From positions 27,099 through 91,098 of the forward strand of contig NZ_QUHR01000011.1 in NCBI RefSeq assembly GCF_003479605.1: DNA of 64,000 bases. Reading direction: 5' to 3'. The position numbers were made by a program, and so were the translations under genes. Under the pieces are notes generated by a model. The model was not told the DNA's origin. It did not search any database and was given only the letters and a program-made list of their open reading frames with translations. The DNA comes from Roseburia sp. AF12-17LB. GTDB taxonomy: Bacteria; Bacillota; Clostridia; Lachnospirales; Lachnospiraceae. Shown here piece by piece: positions 6,032-15,052 of this stretch (positions within the stretch are counted from its first letter, which is position 1; the number at the start of each line of letters is the position of its first letter).

Positions 6032-8576
6032 AAATAATAATCAGGCTGTCATCCGTAAGATGGCAGTCCGTTCCATAAGGAGCAACAGAAAGAAAAACAG
6101 CCTGTATCTTGTGGCAATTGTATTGGCGGTGCTGATGCTGTTTACGGTTATGCAGACAGGGGCTTCCTACATGCATATGCAGTATGTCTGGCGGCTGCAT
6201 TCTGTGGGGGAACTCTATGATGGAATTCTGATGGGTGGAGTTACAAAGGAGCAGGAAGAAACAGTAAAAGCAGATCCTGGTATTGAGGTAGTTGGAATTA
6301 CAGAATTTATGCTGGGAAACATCGGTGAAAAGAATATTTCTATCATATATGAGGATAAAAATTACCGGGAGAAAATGCATCAGCCCGGCATTCTGCATCA
6401 GGAGGGAAGGTATCCTGAGACAGCCGATGAGGTGATGGTTACAAAGACGCTGTTGGAAAAGCGGAAGTTGGAAAATCTTACAATTGGAGATACGCTGCTT
6501 TTAAGCTATCAGAAGAAAGATGGAACCCAGGTAGAAAAGCCCATGAAAATTACGGGCATCATAGATGACTATGAAGAAACTGCCAACTGTTTCGTGACGG
6601 AAGAGGTGTTTGAACAGGCAGGCTACAGCCAGGCAGACTATGGCTGTGGCATTCTCTACTATCAATATCGCTTCTGGTTTGCATCAGACCGGATAGAGAA
6701 CCGGCTGAAAGAAGAATTAAATCTGGAACGGAAGCAGAACATTCAGACAACGTGGGACTGTGATAAGGTAAAGGGAATTTTTCTTGGAATGATAGGAATC
6801 ATTATGTTAACCTGCCTCAGTGCCTATTTACTGATTTACAATATCATGTATTTATCCATAGAAGATAATATCCGCTATTATGGATTGCTTCGTGCTGTTG
6901 GAATGACAGAAAGCCAGATGCACCGGCTGTTGTGGCAGAAACAGATTATTCTAAGTGGAATCGGAATTTTAATGGGAATAGTTTTAGGATTTCTGACGTC
7001 CTATCTTGTGATTCCCGGAACAATCCGGGTACTGGGACTTCGCTCAGAAAAGATGGCTGTAACGATAAAACCGGAATTTCTGGTGCTGACGATTGCTATT
7101 ATGGCAGTAACCGTCTATATTGCCAGCCGTAAGCCGGTAAGAGTAGCAGAACGCATTTCTGTCATGGAGGCACTGGGATATCAGACTTCGAAGGTAGTCT
7201 ATACCGGAAAGAAAAAACGAACCGGGAAAAATATTATTTACCGTCTGGCATGGCAGCAGCTGTGCCGTATGAAGAAGAAAACAATCCTTGTCATCCTTTC
7301 GCTATCAACCAGTCTGACTGTATTTCTATGTGTGGTAACGCTGGCGGGAAGTCAGAGCAAACGGACGGCAGAGTTACAATATATGGATGCTGATATGGAA
7401 CTGACCAATAAGAGTATGGTGGCTGATACATCAGACTGGAAACAGTCTTTCGATGACACATTTTGTGATAAACTTTCCAAAATAGATGGAGTAAAGGAAA
7501 TCCACAAATTAGATTACAGTACAATCGTCGTACCCTGGGAGCCGGATTTTTCGGATCAGTGGATGCGTGATTTCTATGACCAGTGGATGTATATAAAATA
7601 TGACGATGTAAGAGAAGAATATCAGCAGAATCCGGAAGATTTTATGGCGCTGGTGGTTGGAATCGATGAAAAAACATTTCATTATATCAATCAGCAGAAC
7701 GAAACGGCAATTGATGAAAAATCATTTTTGGAAGGGGAAAGCTGCCTTTTATGCCAGCAATATATGGGATATACCAATGCGGATGTCAAAAATAAGAAAA
7801 TAAGCTTTTATTTTCCGGGGCAGGAAACAAAGAAATACAGCACATCTGTTGCAGGGCTGCAGAAGGATGACAGCCCATATCGTGGACCCAGCGAGGTAAG
7901 TTTATCTGTTGCGGGAATACAGGAGGATGACAGTCCGTATCTTGGCCCGAATGCTATGGGACCGACGATTATAATTTTAGTCAGTGACTCTTTTTTAGAG
8001 GATAAGGCAGAGAGCCTGTGGACATACAAGGTATCGGTGATTTATGACGAGGAATACGATAAGGAAACAGAAAAGAAAGTCAAAGAGCTGATACAGGAAT
8101 CTAAGGATGCAAAAAATATTACCTGGAGCAGCAAGTTAAAGGGTATCAAAGAGCAGAAGCCGGCAGAACAGAAGATGTGGCAGCTAGGAATGGGAATCGC
8201 TATAGTTTTGGGATTTATCGGTGTGATGAATTATATTAATACAGAGCTTGGCAGTATATCCGGCAGAAGGCGGGAAATTGCAATATTAGAAAGCATTGGC
8301 ATGACCGGAAAACAACAGCGCAGGCTGCTTTTGACAGAAGGGATGTATTATGCGGGAATTTCGCTTTTCCTGACGGCAACGGTGGGACTTGGCATTGATG
8401 TGCTGTTGTTTCAGCGGATGAATTATCATAAGGTAGCATTTTCCATTCCTGTCATTCCGGTGGTTGTCATGATAGTGACACTGTTTGCACTGTGCATTTT
8501 CGTACCGTTGGCAGCAGGCAGATTTATGGAAGGAGATGGCACTCTGGTAGAGCGGATTCGTCATGTGGGAGAATAA
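6024..8576 (+). CDS. FtsX-family ABC permease
   Basis: 850 residues from the ATG at 6024, which overlaps the end of the ATPase gene by 8 bases; the frame stays open further upstream but that part lies inside the ATPase gene. I count about eight membrane segments: near 25-45, 252-276, 308-332, 352-368, 421-441, 718-738, 776-796 and 810-832, with two large external domains, the layout of a two-FtsX-unit permease. Residues from about 608 to 647 are a tandem duplication of a 20-residue unit (SVAGxQxDDSPYxGP). Expected to work with the preceding ATPase under control of the two-component system. Confidence 0.92.
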   Translation: MLKNNNQAVIRKMAVRSIRSNRKKNSLYLVAIVLAVLMLFTVMQTGASYMHMQYVWRLHSVGELYDGILMGGVTKEQEETVKADPGIEVVGITEFMLGNIGEKNISIIYEDKNYREKMHQPGILHQEGRYPETADEVMVTKTLLEKRKLENLTIGDTLLLSYQKKDGTQVEKPMKITGIIDDYEETANCFVTEEVFEQAGYSQADYGCGILYYQYRFWFASDRIENRLKEELNLERKQNIQTTWDCDKVKGIFLGMIGIIMLTCLSAYLLIYNIMYLSIEDNIRYYGLLRAVGMTESQMHRLLWQKQIILSGIGILMGIVLGFLTSYLVIPGTIRVLGLRSEKMAVTIKPEFLVLTIAIMAVTVYIASRKPVRVAERISVMEALGYQTSKVVYTGKKKRTGKNIIYRLAWQQLCRMKKKTILVILSLSTSLTVFLCVVTLAGSQSKRTAELQYMDADMELTNKSMVADTSDWKQSFDDTFCDKLSKIDGVKEIHKLDYSTIVVPWEPDFSDQWMRDFYDQWMYIKYDDVREEYQQNPEDFMALVVGIDEKTFHYINQQNETAIDEKSFLEGESCLLCQQYMGYTNADVKNKKISFYFPGQETKKYSTSVAGLQKDDSPYRGPSEVSLSVAGIQEDDSPYLGPNAMGPTIIILVSDSFLEDKAESLWTYKVSVIYDEEYDKETEKKVKELIQESKDAKNITWSSKLKGIKEQKPAEQKMWQLGMGIAIVLGFIGVMNYINTELGSISGRRREIAILESIGMTGKQQRRLLLTEGMYYAGISLFLTATVGLGIDVLLFQRMNYHKVAFSIPVIPVVVMIVTLFALCIFVPLAAGRFMEGDGTLVERIRHVGE
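7845..7964 (+). repeat. In-frame 60-bp tandem duplication inside the FtsX permease gene
   Basis: Units 7845-7904 and 7905-7964 encode two related 20-residue stretches sharing 12 residues (S,V,A,G,Q,D,D,S,P,Y,G,P). It lies in the large external domain between the fifth and sixth membrane segments. Confidence 0.85.
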
Positions 8577-8677
8577 AAAATAACTTTCACTGCAACCGTT
8601 TCTTCTGTTATTACAATATATAGGTGTAAGGGAAACATCCCAAAACAAATGACGGCGCGGTCTGGGAGAATGGAAAC

Positions 8678-9196
8678 ATGAACAAACAATTACTGGAACA
8701 TTACATTGAGGCATACGGAACGGACATCTATTCTTTTTGTATCCGGCTGACACAGAACCGGGAACAGGCAGAAGAACTCTATCAGGATACCTTTCTTGCA
8801 ATGTGTGAGAAGGAGGACTGGAAGGAAGAGGGAAATGTCAAAAGCTATCTGCTTGGAATTACCATAAAGCTCTGGCAGAACCGGAAGCGGAAATTTGCCT
8901 GGCGAAAGCGAATCGCAGCGGAGATTCCCATATCGAAGGAGCAGGGACTGGAAGCATTTTCGGCAGATGAAAATTTAGAGCAGCATATGGTAAGCAAAGA
9001 AGAGCAGGAAGCCGTGTGGAAGGCTGTATACAAATTGCCGGAGCAGCTTCGCATCGTGATTCTTCTATATTATATGGAAGATTTCAAGGTGGCTGAGATT
9101 GCAGAAAAGCTGTCCCTCTCTATCAGTAATGTGAAAAGTAAACTGATGCGTGCACGTAGATATCTGAAGCAGGAATTGGAGGATTTTATCATATGA
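8678..9196 (+). CDS. ECF-type RNA polymerase sigma factor
   Basis: 172 residues with region 2 (about 10-75: YSFCIRLTQNREQAEELYQDTF, where the acidic DxF patch contacts core polymerase and the -10) and region 4 (about 115-170: LPEQLRIVILLYYMEDFKVAEIAEKL plus the recognition helix SISNVKSKLMRARRYLK). It overlaps the start of the following gene by 4 bases, the usual sigma/anti-sigma arrangement. A TGCAACCGTTTC stretch at 8591-8602 may be the -35 element of an autoregulated promoter, since many ECF promoters carry AAC there, but I see no clear matching -10. Confidence 0.92.
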   Translation: MNKQLLEHYIEAYGTDIYSFCIRLTQNREQAEELYQDTFLAMCEKEDWKEEGNVKSYLLGITIKLWQNRKRKFAWRKRIAAEIPISKEQGLEAFSADENLEQHMVSKEEQEAVWKAVYKLPEQLRIVILLYYMEDFKVAEIAEKLSLSISNVKSKLMRARRYLKQELEDFII

Positions 9197-10128
9197 AACC
9201 AACCTTAGATGATTTATTACACAACTCCCTTATAGCAACTGATATTCCCTCGGAAGAACTCAACGAGAGGATTTTAAACCAGTCAACCCAAAAGGAGGTT
9301 GTACCTATGCGGAAGAAAGAAACGAAGAAACCATGGAAAATGGCACAGACAGCAGCGGCTGTGGCACTTCTTGTTTTAGTCACCGGCTGTGGTGTATATG
9401 CGGCAGAGCGGATCCTTGCACAAAAACAGATTGCTATTATTGATAATGAAACGGAATTTATGGAAAATGTCACAGAGACAACGATTCATTATGAAGAATT
9501 TTCAGGAGAAAATCTTGATTTTGCAGACAGCAAGGTGACCGACCGGACAGAGGAATTTATTCAAACTTCTGATTTCGTTGGAACCGTTACCGAAGGAACC
9601 AAGGATGATCTATGGAGCTTGAAGGCAGAAGAAAAGATTGATGGCAAAATAGAGGTGGGTTATGTCTATCCGAAATTAAGCGATGCTTTTAAAGACCAGA
9701 ATATTGGCATTGACCTTTCTTATATAGAAGCAAATTATCCAACACTCTGGAGTGAAAAAGCCTGTCAGCTTTGCTATGATTCCAGGGATGCAGACACTTT
9801 TTCCCGGGGAGCATTCTTTGCCAGTTACCGGAAGGGAGACAGTCAGGCGGTGTCTATCCAGTATGAAGTATCGGATATAACAAATGAGGATGATTATATT
9901 TTTAAAGAAGCTTATGACAGCACCGGTACTTATACCACAGCAGATGGTGTGACACTGACCATTACCAGTCAAACAGCAGACAGCGGCTATACGATTACCT
10001 ATGCCCACATGATTACGGAATATAGTGATTTCGTTCTGACATTGCGGGGAGATTTTTCAGAAGAAGAAAGCCATGTGATTTATGACAGCTTAAATCTTTC
10101 TTCTATCTGTGAGACTGGGAAGCAGTAG
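9193..10128 (+). CDS. Probable membrane-bound anti-sigma factor
   Basis: 311 residues. A short cytoplasmic N-terminus (about 1-50) precedes one membrane segment at about 51-70, followed by a 240-residue external domain rich in Thr, Asp and Glu. The 4-base overlap with the ECF sigma gene and this topology indicate a factor that holds the sigma at the membrane until an outside signal arrives. I do not see a zinc-binding HxxxCxxC anti-sigma motif, so the class is assigned by context. A strong terminator follows. Confidence 0.75.
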   Translation: MKPTLDDLLHNSLIATDIPSEELNERILNQSTQKEVVPMRKKETKKPWKMAQTAAAVALLVLVTGCGVYAAERILAQKQIAIIDNETEFMENVTETTIHYEEFSGENLDFADSKVTDRTEEFIQTSDFVGTVTEGTKDDLWSLKAEEKIDGKIEVGYVYPKLSDAFKDQNIGIDLSYIEANYPTLWSEKACQLCYDSRDADTFSRGAFFASYRKGDSQAVSIQYEVSDITNEDDYIFKEAYDSTGTYTTADGVTLTITSQTADSGYTITYAHMITEYSDFVLTLRGDFSEEESHVIYDSLNLSSICETGKQ

Positions 10129-10154
10129 TGGAAATACCTGTGAAGGCATAATAA

Positions 10155-10188
10155 AAAACGGTTCAGGATAATTCCTGAACCGTTTTTG
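10155..10188. terminator. Bidirectional terminator between the anti-sigma gene and tRNA-Leu
   Basis: AAAAACGGTTCAGGA (10155-10169) pairs with TCCTGAACCGTTTTT (10173-10187), a perfect 15-bp stem with A and T ends, so it can serve the anti-sigma gene on the plus strand and tRNA-Leu on the minus strand. Confidence 0.9.
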
Positions 10189-10197
10189 TGGTTGGAC

Positions 10198-10277
10198 TGC
10201 GGGCAACAGGACTTGAACCTGCACGGTCTCCCACTAGAACCTAAATCTAGCGCGTCTGCCAATTCCGCCATGCCCGC
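10198..10277 (-). tRNA. tRNA-Leu (anticodon TAG)
   Basis: On the minus strand: acceptor GCGGGCA pairs with TGCCCGC plus discriminator A; anticodon stem CTAGA/TCTAG around the loop TTTAGGT gives anticodon TAG for CUN leucine codons; a variable arm containing GGGAGACC; T stem GCAGG/CCTGT around TTCAAGT. No CCA is encoded. It shares the terminator at 10155-10188 with the gene cluster on its left. Confidence 0.93.
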
Positions 10278-10326
10278 AAGACAAGAACTATAATAATATA
10301 AAAATGCAGTTCATGTCAAGTGTAGA

Positions 10327-10581
10327 TTAACCCTGAAGCCCCCGTGCCTGACGGTCCATATCTTCTACTACAATGTCATAGATTTCACCAAGACCTGCGC
10401 AGTATTCTAAGACCTTCCAAGGCTCGTTGGTGTGATAATGAATCTTAATCAGTTCTTCATCACCAACTGCCAGAAGGCAGTCTCCTTTGAAATTTTCAGT
10501 AAAGTAATCATTAATTGCATCCTCGTTTAGATTTTCCCCTTCAATTAAGAGCTGAGTGTCATATCTGAATTCTAACATCAT
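10327..10581 (-). CDS. Small stand-alone protein resembling part of the FakA/YloV DAK-phosphatase region
   Basis: 84 residues beginning at an ATGATG with GAGAGG upstream. The order of motifs (QLLIEGENLNEDAINDYF, then CLLAVGDEELIKIHYHTNEP, then VLEYCAGLGEIYDIVVEDM) matches a segment of FakA/YloV-type proteins, where the version is typically GDDDLVKVHVHTNEPGKVLEYA. In those proteins it belongs to the region C-terminal to the DAK kinase domain; the kinase is absent here. It may be a regulatory or binding module, or a relic. It stands alone between tRNA-Leu and the dlt operon. Confidence 0.7.
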   Translation of the reverse strand: MMLEFRYDTQLLIEGENLNEDAINDYFTENFKGDCLLAVGDEELIKIHYHTNEPWKVLEYCAGLGEIYDIVVEDMDRQARGLQG

Positions 10582-10723
10582 CGAATCCTCTCTTTCTGTC
10601 TATTTCCCTTTTATCAGGAATAAATTTCAAACACAGTATAGCATAACGTGGTAAGAGAAGAAAGTATTTCATAAAGCAGCAGGACTTTGTTGAGACAGAT
10701 TAACCAAGTAGAAAGTTTTAGAT

Positions 10724-10766
10724 TTCTTTAAGAACTGCCTAAGCAAAGATTAATGTTCTTTAAGAA
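10724..10766 (+). promoter_or_regulatory. Two TTCTTTAAGAA palindromes upstream of the dlt operon
   Basis: TTCTTTAAGAA occurs at 10724-10734 and 10756-10766, start-to-start 32 bp (about three helical turns). A -10-like TATAGT is at 10802-10807 but 17 bp further upstream there is only a poor -35. A weak -35 with repeated boxes just upstream is the usual layout of an activator-dependent promoter, often with a response regulator. Which regulator binds is not shown. Confidence 0.45.
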
Positions 10767-10837
10767 TTCGTAACTGTGATATTCTTGTGATTTTATTGTG
10801 CTATAGTTGTCCCTAGAAAAAAGAAAAGAGGGATGAT

Positions 10838-12376
10838 ATGGATATTTTAAAGAACATCAGAGAAACTGCCCTGACACATCCGAAGCGGTGTGCAGTGCAA
10901 AGCAGAGAACAAAAGCTGACTTATGAGGAGTTAGAAGAATATTCCAACCGGCTTGCAGTATGGATTGCGAAGAACAGCCAGAACCGTAAGCGGCCGGTTA
11001 TTGTATATGGACATAAGAACCCGTATATGGTGGTATGCTTCCTTGCCTGTGCCAAGGCAGGTAGAAGCTATGTGCCGCAGGATATCTGCATTCCGGTAAG
11101 CCGGGTGGATGAGACGGTATTAAGCGTAGAACCGGAACTGACCTTTGTGGTAGAAGGTGTTTATCAGACAGAAATCGGAATGGTAATCGGAAAAGAGAAG
11201 ATAGAAGAAATCGTAAAACAGGAGACAAACGAGACCGATGTGCTACAGCCTCTGGCCAAAGATGAAGTATGGTATATCATATTTACTTCCGGAAGCACCG
11301 GAAAGCCTAAGGGCGTAGAGATTACAAGAGACTGCCTCAGCCATTATCTTGACTGGTCGGTGCAGTTAGGCAGCACCATGGAAGAAAAGGGCGGTGCCCA
11401 TTTTATGAATCAGGCACCATTTTCTTTTGATTTATCGGTAATGGATTTATATACTTCCCTGGTCTGTGGCGGAACGCTTTATACCATGGATAAGAAGATG
11501 CAGAGTGACTATAGTGAGATGTTGGGCTTCTTAGAACAGTCAGAAATAGAAATCTGGGTATCGACACCGTCCTTTGCGGATATGTGTCTGGCAGACCGGA
11601 ATTTCTGTGGGGAAAAGATCAAAGCCTTAAAACTTTTCTTATTCTGTGGGGAAGTGCTTACTACAGCTACGGTGGAGAAGTTAAAGGAACGTTTCCCGGA
11701 GGCAGTCATTATCAATACCTATGGCCCGACAGAATCTACGGTGGCAGTCACAGATGTGACCATAACAGAGAAATTATTGCAGGAGACCATTGCCCGGGGC
11801 AAATCCCTTCCGGTAGGCCATGAAAAGCCAGGAACTTATATCGAAATCTGGGATAAAGCCGGAAAAGTGTTGCCGGAAGGAGAACAGGGCGAGATTGTTA
11901 TTATCGGAGATACGGTAAGCTGTGGTTATTATATGAGAGCAGATTTGACAAAGAAGGCATTTTTCCATTGTATCCTTGATGGAAAAGCTTACCGGGGTTA
12001 TAAGACCGGAGATGCCGGATATTTAAAAGGCGGGCAGCTTTATTATAATGGAAGAATCGATTTGCAGGTGAAGCTGCATGGATACCGCATTGAAATTGAA
12101 GATATTGAGAATAACATGGTAAGACTTCCTCAGATTGACCATGCTGTCGTAGTGCCGAATCTGGAAGAAGGAAAGGTAAAGAGCCTGACGGCATTTGTGA
12201 CAGGAGCACAGATGGCAGGAAAGAAAGCATCTGAGATTTCAAGACAGGTAAAAAACGGTCTGAAGGAATTCCTTCCGGTTTATATGATCCCAAAGAAAAT
12301 AAAATATATCGAAACCATGCCAATGAATAACCATGGAAAGGCAGACCGAAAATATCTTGGAGGTCTGGCAGAATGA
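10838..12376 (+). CDS. dltA: D-alanine--[D-alanyl carrier protein] ligase DltA
   Basis: 512 residues, an ANL-superfamily adenylating enzyme of usual DltA length. The P-loop FTSGSTGKPKG lies near residue 150, followed by INTYGPTESTVAVT and the C-terminal hinge GRIDLQVKLHGYRIE and a catalytic lysine in the NHGKADRK end. It activates D-alanine with ATP and loads it on the carrier DltC. The first of five dlt genes; its last bases overlap the start of dltB (ATGA). D-alanylation of teichoic acids lowers surface charge and raises resistance to cationic peptides, fitting the peptide-response cassette nearby. Confidence 0.96.
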   Translation: MDILKNIRETALTHPKRCAVQSREQKLTYEELEEYSNRLAVWIAKNSQNRKRPVIVYGHKNPYMVVCFLACAKAGRSYVPQDICIPVSRVDETVLSVEPELTFVVEGVYQTEIGMVIGKEKIEEIVKQETNETDVLQPLAKDEVWYIIFTSGSTGKPKGVEITRDCLSHYLDWSVQLGSTMEEKGGAHFMNQAPFSFDLSVMDLYTSLVCGGTLYTMDKKMQSDYSEMLGFLEQSEIEIWVSTPSFADMCLADRNFCGEKIKALKLFLFCGEVLTTATVEKLKERFPEAVIINTYGPTESTVAVTDVTITEKLLQETIARGKSLPVGHEKPGTYIEIWDKAGKVLPEGEQGEIVIIGDTVSCGYYMRADLTKKAFFHCILDGKAYRGYKTGDAGYLKGGQLYYNGRIDLQVKLHGYRIEIEDIENNMVRLPQIDHAVVVPNLEEGKVKSLTAFVTGAQMAGKKASEISRQVKNGLKEFLPVYMIPKKIKYIETMPMNNHGKADRKYLGGLAE

Positions 12377-13527
12377 GTTTTTACAGCGGAGCACCATTCT
12401 TTGGCACATTGATTCTGTTATTGCTTTTCGCATTGATTCTTGGCTGTATGGAAAGGAGCCTGCACTGGTATAACCTTATCGTATCCGGTGTAATGGTTGT
12501 CTGCGTGTTAGGCGGAAATCTGACGGCGCTTGCGTATTTCGCAGGATACTTTCTGATTGAATGGATGCTGGTCAGAGGATATGAATGCATAAGAAAGAAA
12601 TATGGAAGAAAGGCAGCATTTTATCGCAGTTTTGTGCTGCTTTCCATCCTGCCACTTGCATTATGTAAACTATGTGACCTTCCATGGTTAAAGGAGATGA
12701 ATCTTTTTCAGTTTACCGGAATTTCTTACCTTACGTTCCGGGTGGTGCAGATTATCATTGAACTTTATGATGGCACCATAGAAGAGGTGAAAATCCTTGA
12801 TTTTTCAGCATTTTTAATCTTCTTTCCAACCTTTAGCTGCGGACCTATTGACCGAAGCAGAAGATTCTTGGAGGATTATCATAATGTGCCGGGAAGAAGA
12901 GAATATCTTGAGCGGTTTGGAATTGGTTTACAGAAGCTTGTTTTAGGAGCAGCATATAAATTCGTATTTGCGGATTTCTTCTATCAGATTATGAATCAGT
13001 TCATGAACCGGACAGCAGGGAATATGGTTTGTTATGCATACAGCTATGGTTTTTATATGTTTTTTGATTTTGCGGGATACAGTCTGATGGCAGTGGGAAC
13101 CGGCTATATGCTTGGCATCTGCGTACCGGATAACTTTAAGAAACCGTTTATCAGCCGGGATATGAAAGAATTCTGGGCAAGGTGGCATATTTCCCTGTCC
13201 GAGTGGTTTCGGGATTTTGTCTTTTCCAGATTTATGATGTTATCCATGCACAAAAAATGGTTTAAAAGCAGATTAAATGGTGCGGCAGCAGGCTTTCTTA
13301 TCAATATGCTGGTGATGGGGGTGTGGCATGGTCTGACGGTGCATTATATTTTGTACGGACTCTATCATGGCATATTGCTGGCAGTTACGGAAATCTATCA
13401 GAAGAAGTCGAAGTTCTATAAGAAATATAAGAAGAAAACCTGGTATGCACTGGCATCATGGGGAATCACATTAAATCTGGTGATGTTTGGCTTCCTGATT
13501 TTCTCAGGACATTTTATTACAATTTAG
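12373..13527 (+). CDS. dltB: MBOAT-family D-alanyl transfer protein DltB
   Basis: 384 residues with many hydrophobic segments, typical of membrane-bound O-acyltransferases. The conserved MBOAT region is visible: FDFAGYSLMAVGTGYMLG, then WHISLSEWFRDFVFSRFMM, and the catalytic histidine in MGVWHGLTVHYILYG. It accepts D-alanine from DltC at the membrane and passes it outwards. It overlaps dltA by 4 bases and is followed after about 85 bases by dltC. Confidence 0.95.
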   Translation: MSFYSGAPFFGTLILLLLFALILGCMERSLHWYNLIVSGVMVVCVLGGNLTALAYFAGYFLIEWMLVRGYECIRKKYGRKAAFYRSFVLLSILPLALCKLCDLPWLKEMNLFQFTGISYLTFRVVQIIIELYDGTIEEVKILDFSAFLIFFPTFSCGPIDRSRRFLEDYHNVPGRREYLERFGIGLQKLVLGAAYKFVFADFFYQIMNQFMNRTAGNMVCYAYSYGFYMFFDFAGYSLMAVGTGYMLGICVPDNFKKPFISRDMKEFWARWHISLSEWFRDFVFSRFMMLSMHKKWFKSRLNGAAAGFLINMLVMGVWHGLTVHYILYGLYHGILLAVTEIYQKKSKFYKKYKKKTWYALASWGITLNLVMFGFLIFSGHFITI

Positions 13528-13613
13528 GTTATCCCAACTTATATATAGAAGAAAAATTTTAGATGCAGAATCGTTTGCAAAGAAAAATAGAAAGAGAAAA
13601 AGGAGATTATAAG

Positions 13614-13853
13614 ATGAAAGAAAAGATTTTGGATATTATTGAAAAAGTATGTGAGGATGACAGCATCCGGGAAGACCTTACGATGAATCTTTTTGAAGAG
13701 GATTTACTGGATTCCTTAAGCTTTGTAGCACTTCTGGTGGAACTTGAGGATAACCTTGGTGTTGTAATTTCACCATCGGAAGTAACAAGAGAGGATATGG
13801 ATACACCGGAGAAAATTATCGCACTGGTAGAAGCGAAAGCACAGGAGAAGTAA
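13614..13853 (+). CDS. dltC: D-alanyl carrier protein DltC
   Basis: 79 residues from the ATG at 13614, chosen because AAGGAGATT lies directly upstream and it matches the family length of about 78; an upstream in-frame start has no ribosome site. An acyl-carrier-like helical protein whose phosphopantetheine attachment serine is Ser34 in LLDSLSF. It carries D-alanine as a thioester from DltA to DltB. Confidence 0.95.
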   Translation: MKEKILDIIEKVCEDDSIREDLTMNLFEEDLLDSLSFVALLVELEDNLGVVISPSEVTREDMDTPEKIIALVEAKAQEK

Positions 13854-13855
13854 GC

Positions 13856-15052
13856 ATGAAAACGATAAAAGCATTTGCAGTTTCACTGCTGTTATGCGCA
13901 CTTACGATAGTGGGACTGCATTTATACAGCGGCAGAGGTTTTTCGGCAGAGGGAAAAGCAGGCACCTGGGTCAGTGATGCAAAATCCCAAAACGGCAGTA
14001 CATTAAAGAAGATGGCAGCCGATGAAAAGGCATTGCTGATATTCGGTTCTTCGGAGCTGCGGCATGGACAGGGCAGCGGATTTCAGGGAGATACGATTTT
14101 TGATGGTGCGGATATGAATCCTGTTTATGTGGGAAAAGCAGGGTATCAGAGCCTGACCCATGCCATTACACTGGGTGCGGTGGGCAGTCAGGCAGCCAAT
14201 AAGAAGGCAGTATTAATCGTTTCGCCCCAGTGGTTTAAAGAAAATGGAGTAAAATCCACGGCGTTTGAAGCTGCTTTTTCAGAAGAAGAATATATTGCAT
14301 TGCTGGAAAATCCGGATATCAGTCAGGAAACCAAAGATTATATCAATGGCAGACTGCAAAATATCATGGCAGATAATGAAACCATGTCAGAAAGAGTAAA
14401 AAAGGACCGGGAATGGTATCAGCCGAAGGATGATAATACAGCAGAACAACCAGGCTGGCTGGAGCAGAAAAAAGCAGATTTTCATAAGGTACTGTTGGAA
14501 GAAAAGAATAATTATAAAGTGATGGCAGAGGCACTGATGGATGGAATCAGTAATCATAAGAGCAAGGAAAGTGGTGCAAAGCTGTCACAGGCTACCTGGG
14601 AGCAGCTTCGAAAGGAAGCTGAAACAGAAGGACATAAGCTTTCGGATGGCAACGACTATGGCATGTTTGACAGCGTATATAAAGGAACGTACCAGACGCT
14701 GATTGCCAATGGAAAACATAAGAATCCGAAGTACACCTTAGATTCCATGGAATTTTCGGATTTGGAATGTTTTCTGTCAATTTGCAGGGAGGAGGGAATC
14801 GAGCCTTTGGTAGTAATCCTTCCTTTTAACGGATACTGGTATGATTATACGGAGCTGACGGCAGAAGAGCGGAGTGTATTTTATGAAAAGATAAGATGCA
14901 TAGCAGAAGATTATGGTGTGCAGTGTGCCGATTTGAGTGGAAATGAATATACGGAGTATTACTTTGAGGATAATTCCCATCCAGCATTGAAAGGACTGGT
15001 AGATTTAAATGAAGCGATTTATGAATTTTATTGGAAAGATAAGACAGAATGA
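13856..15052 (+). CDS. dltD: D-alanyl-lipoteichoic acid biosynthesis protein DltD
   Basis: 398 residues. An N-terminal signal anchor (about 5-24) places the rest outside the membrane. It shows the serine nucleophile motif IFGSSELRHG near residues 63-71 and the partner histidine in EDNSHPALKG near the C-terminus. DltD is thought to move D-alanine onto teichoic acid at the outer face. It starts 2 bases after dltC. The reading frame of dltX begins inside its last 32 bases. Confidence 0.95.
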   Translation: MKTIKAFAVSLLLCALTIVGLHLYSGRGFSAEGKAGTWVSDAKSQNGSTLKKMAADEKALLIFGSSELRHGQGSGFQGDTIFDGADMNPVYVGKAGYQSLTHAITLGAVGSQAANKKAVLIVSPQWFKENGVKSTAFEAAFSEEEYIALLENPDISQETKDYINGRLQNIMADNETMSERVKKDREWYQPKDDNTAEQPGWLEQKKADFHKVLLEEKNNYKVMAEALMDGISNHKSKESGAKLSQATWEQLRKEAETEGHKLSDGNDYGMFDSVYKGTYQTLIANGKHKNPKYTLDSMEFSDLECFLSICREEGIEPLVVILPFNGYWYDYTELTAEERSVFYEKIRCIAEDYGVQCADLSGNEYTEYYFEDNSHPALKGLVDLNEAIYEFYWKDKTE

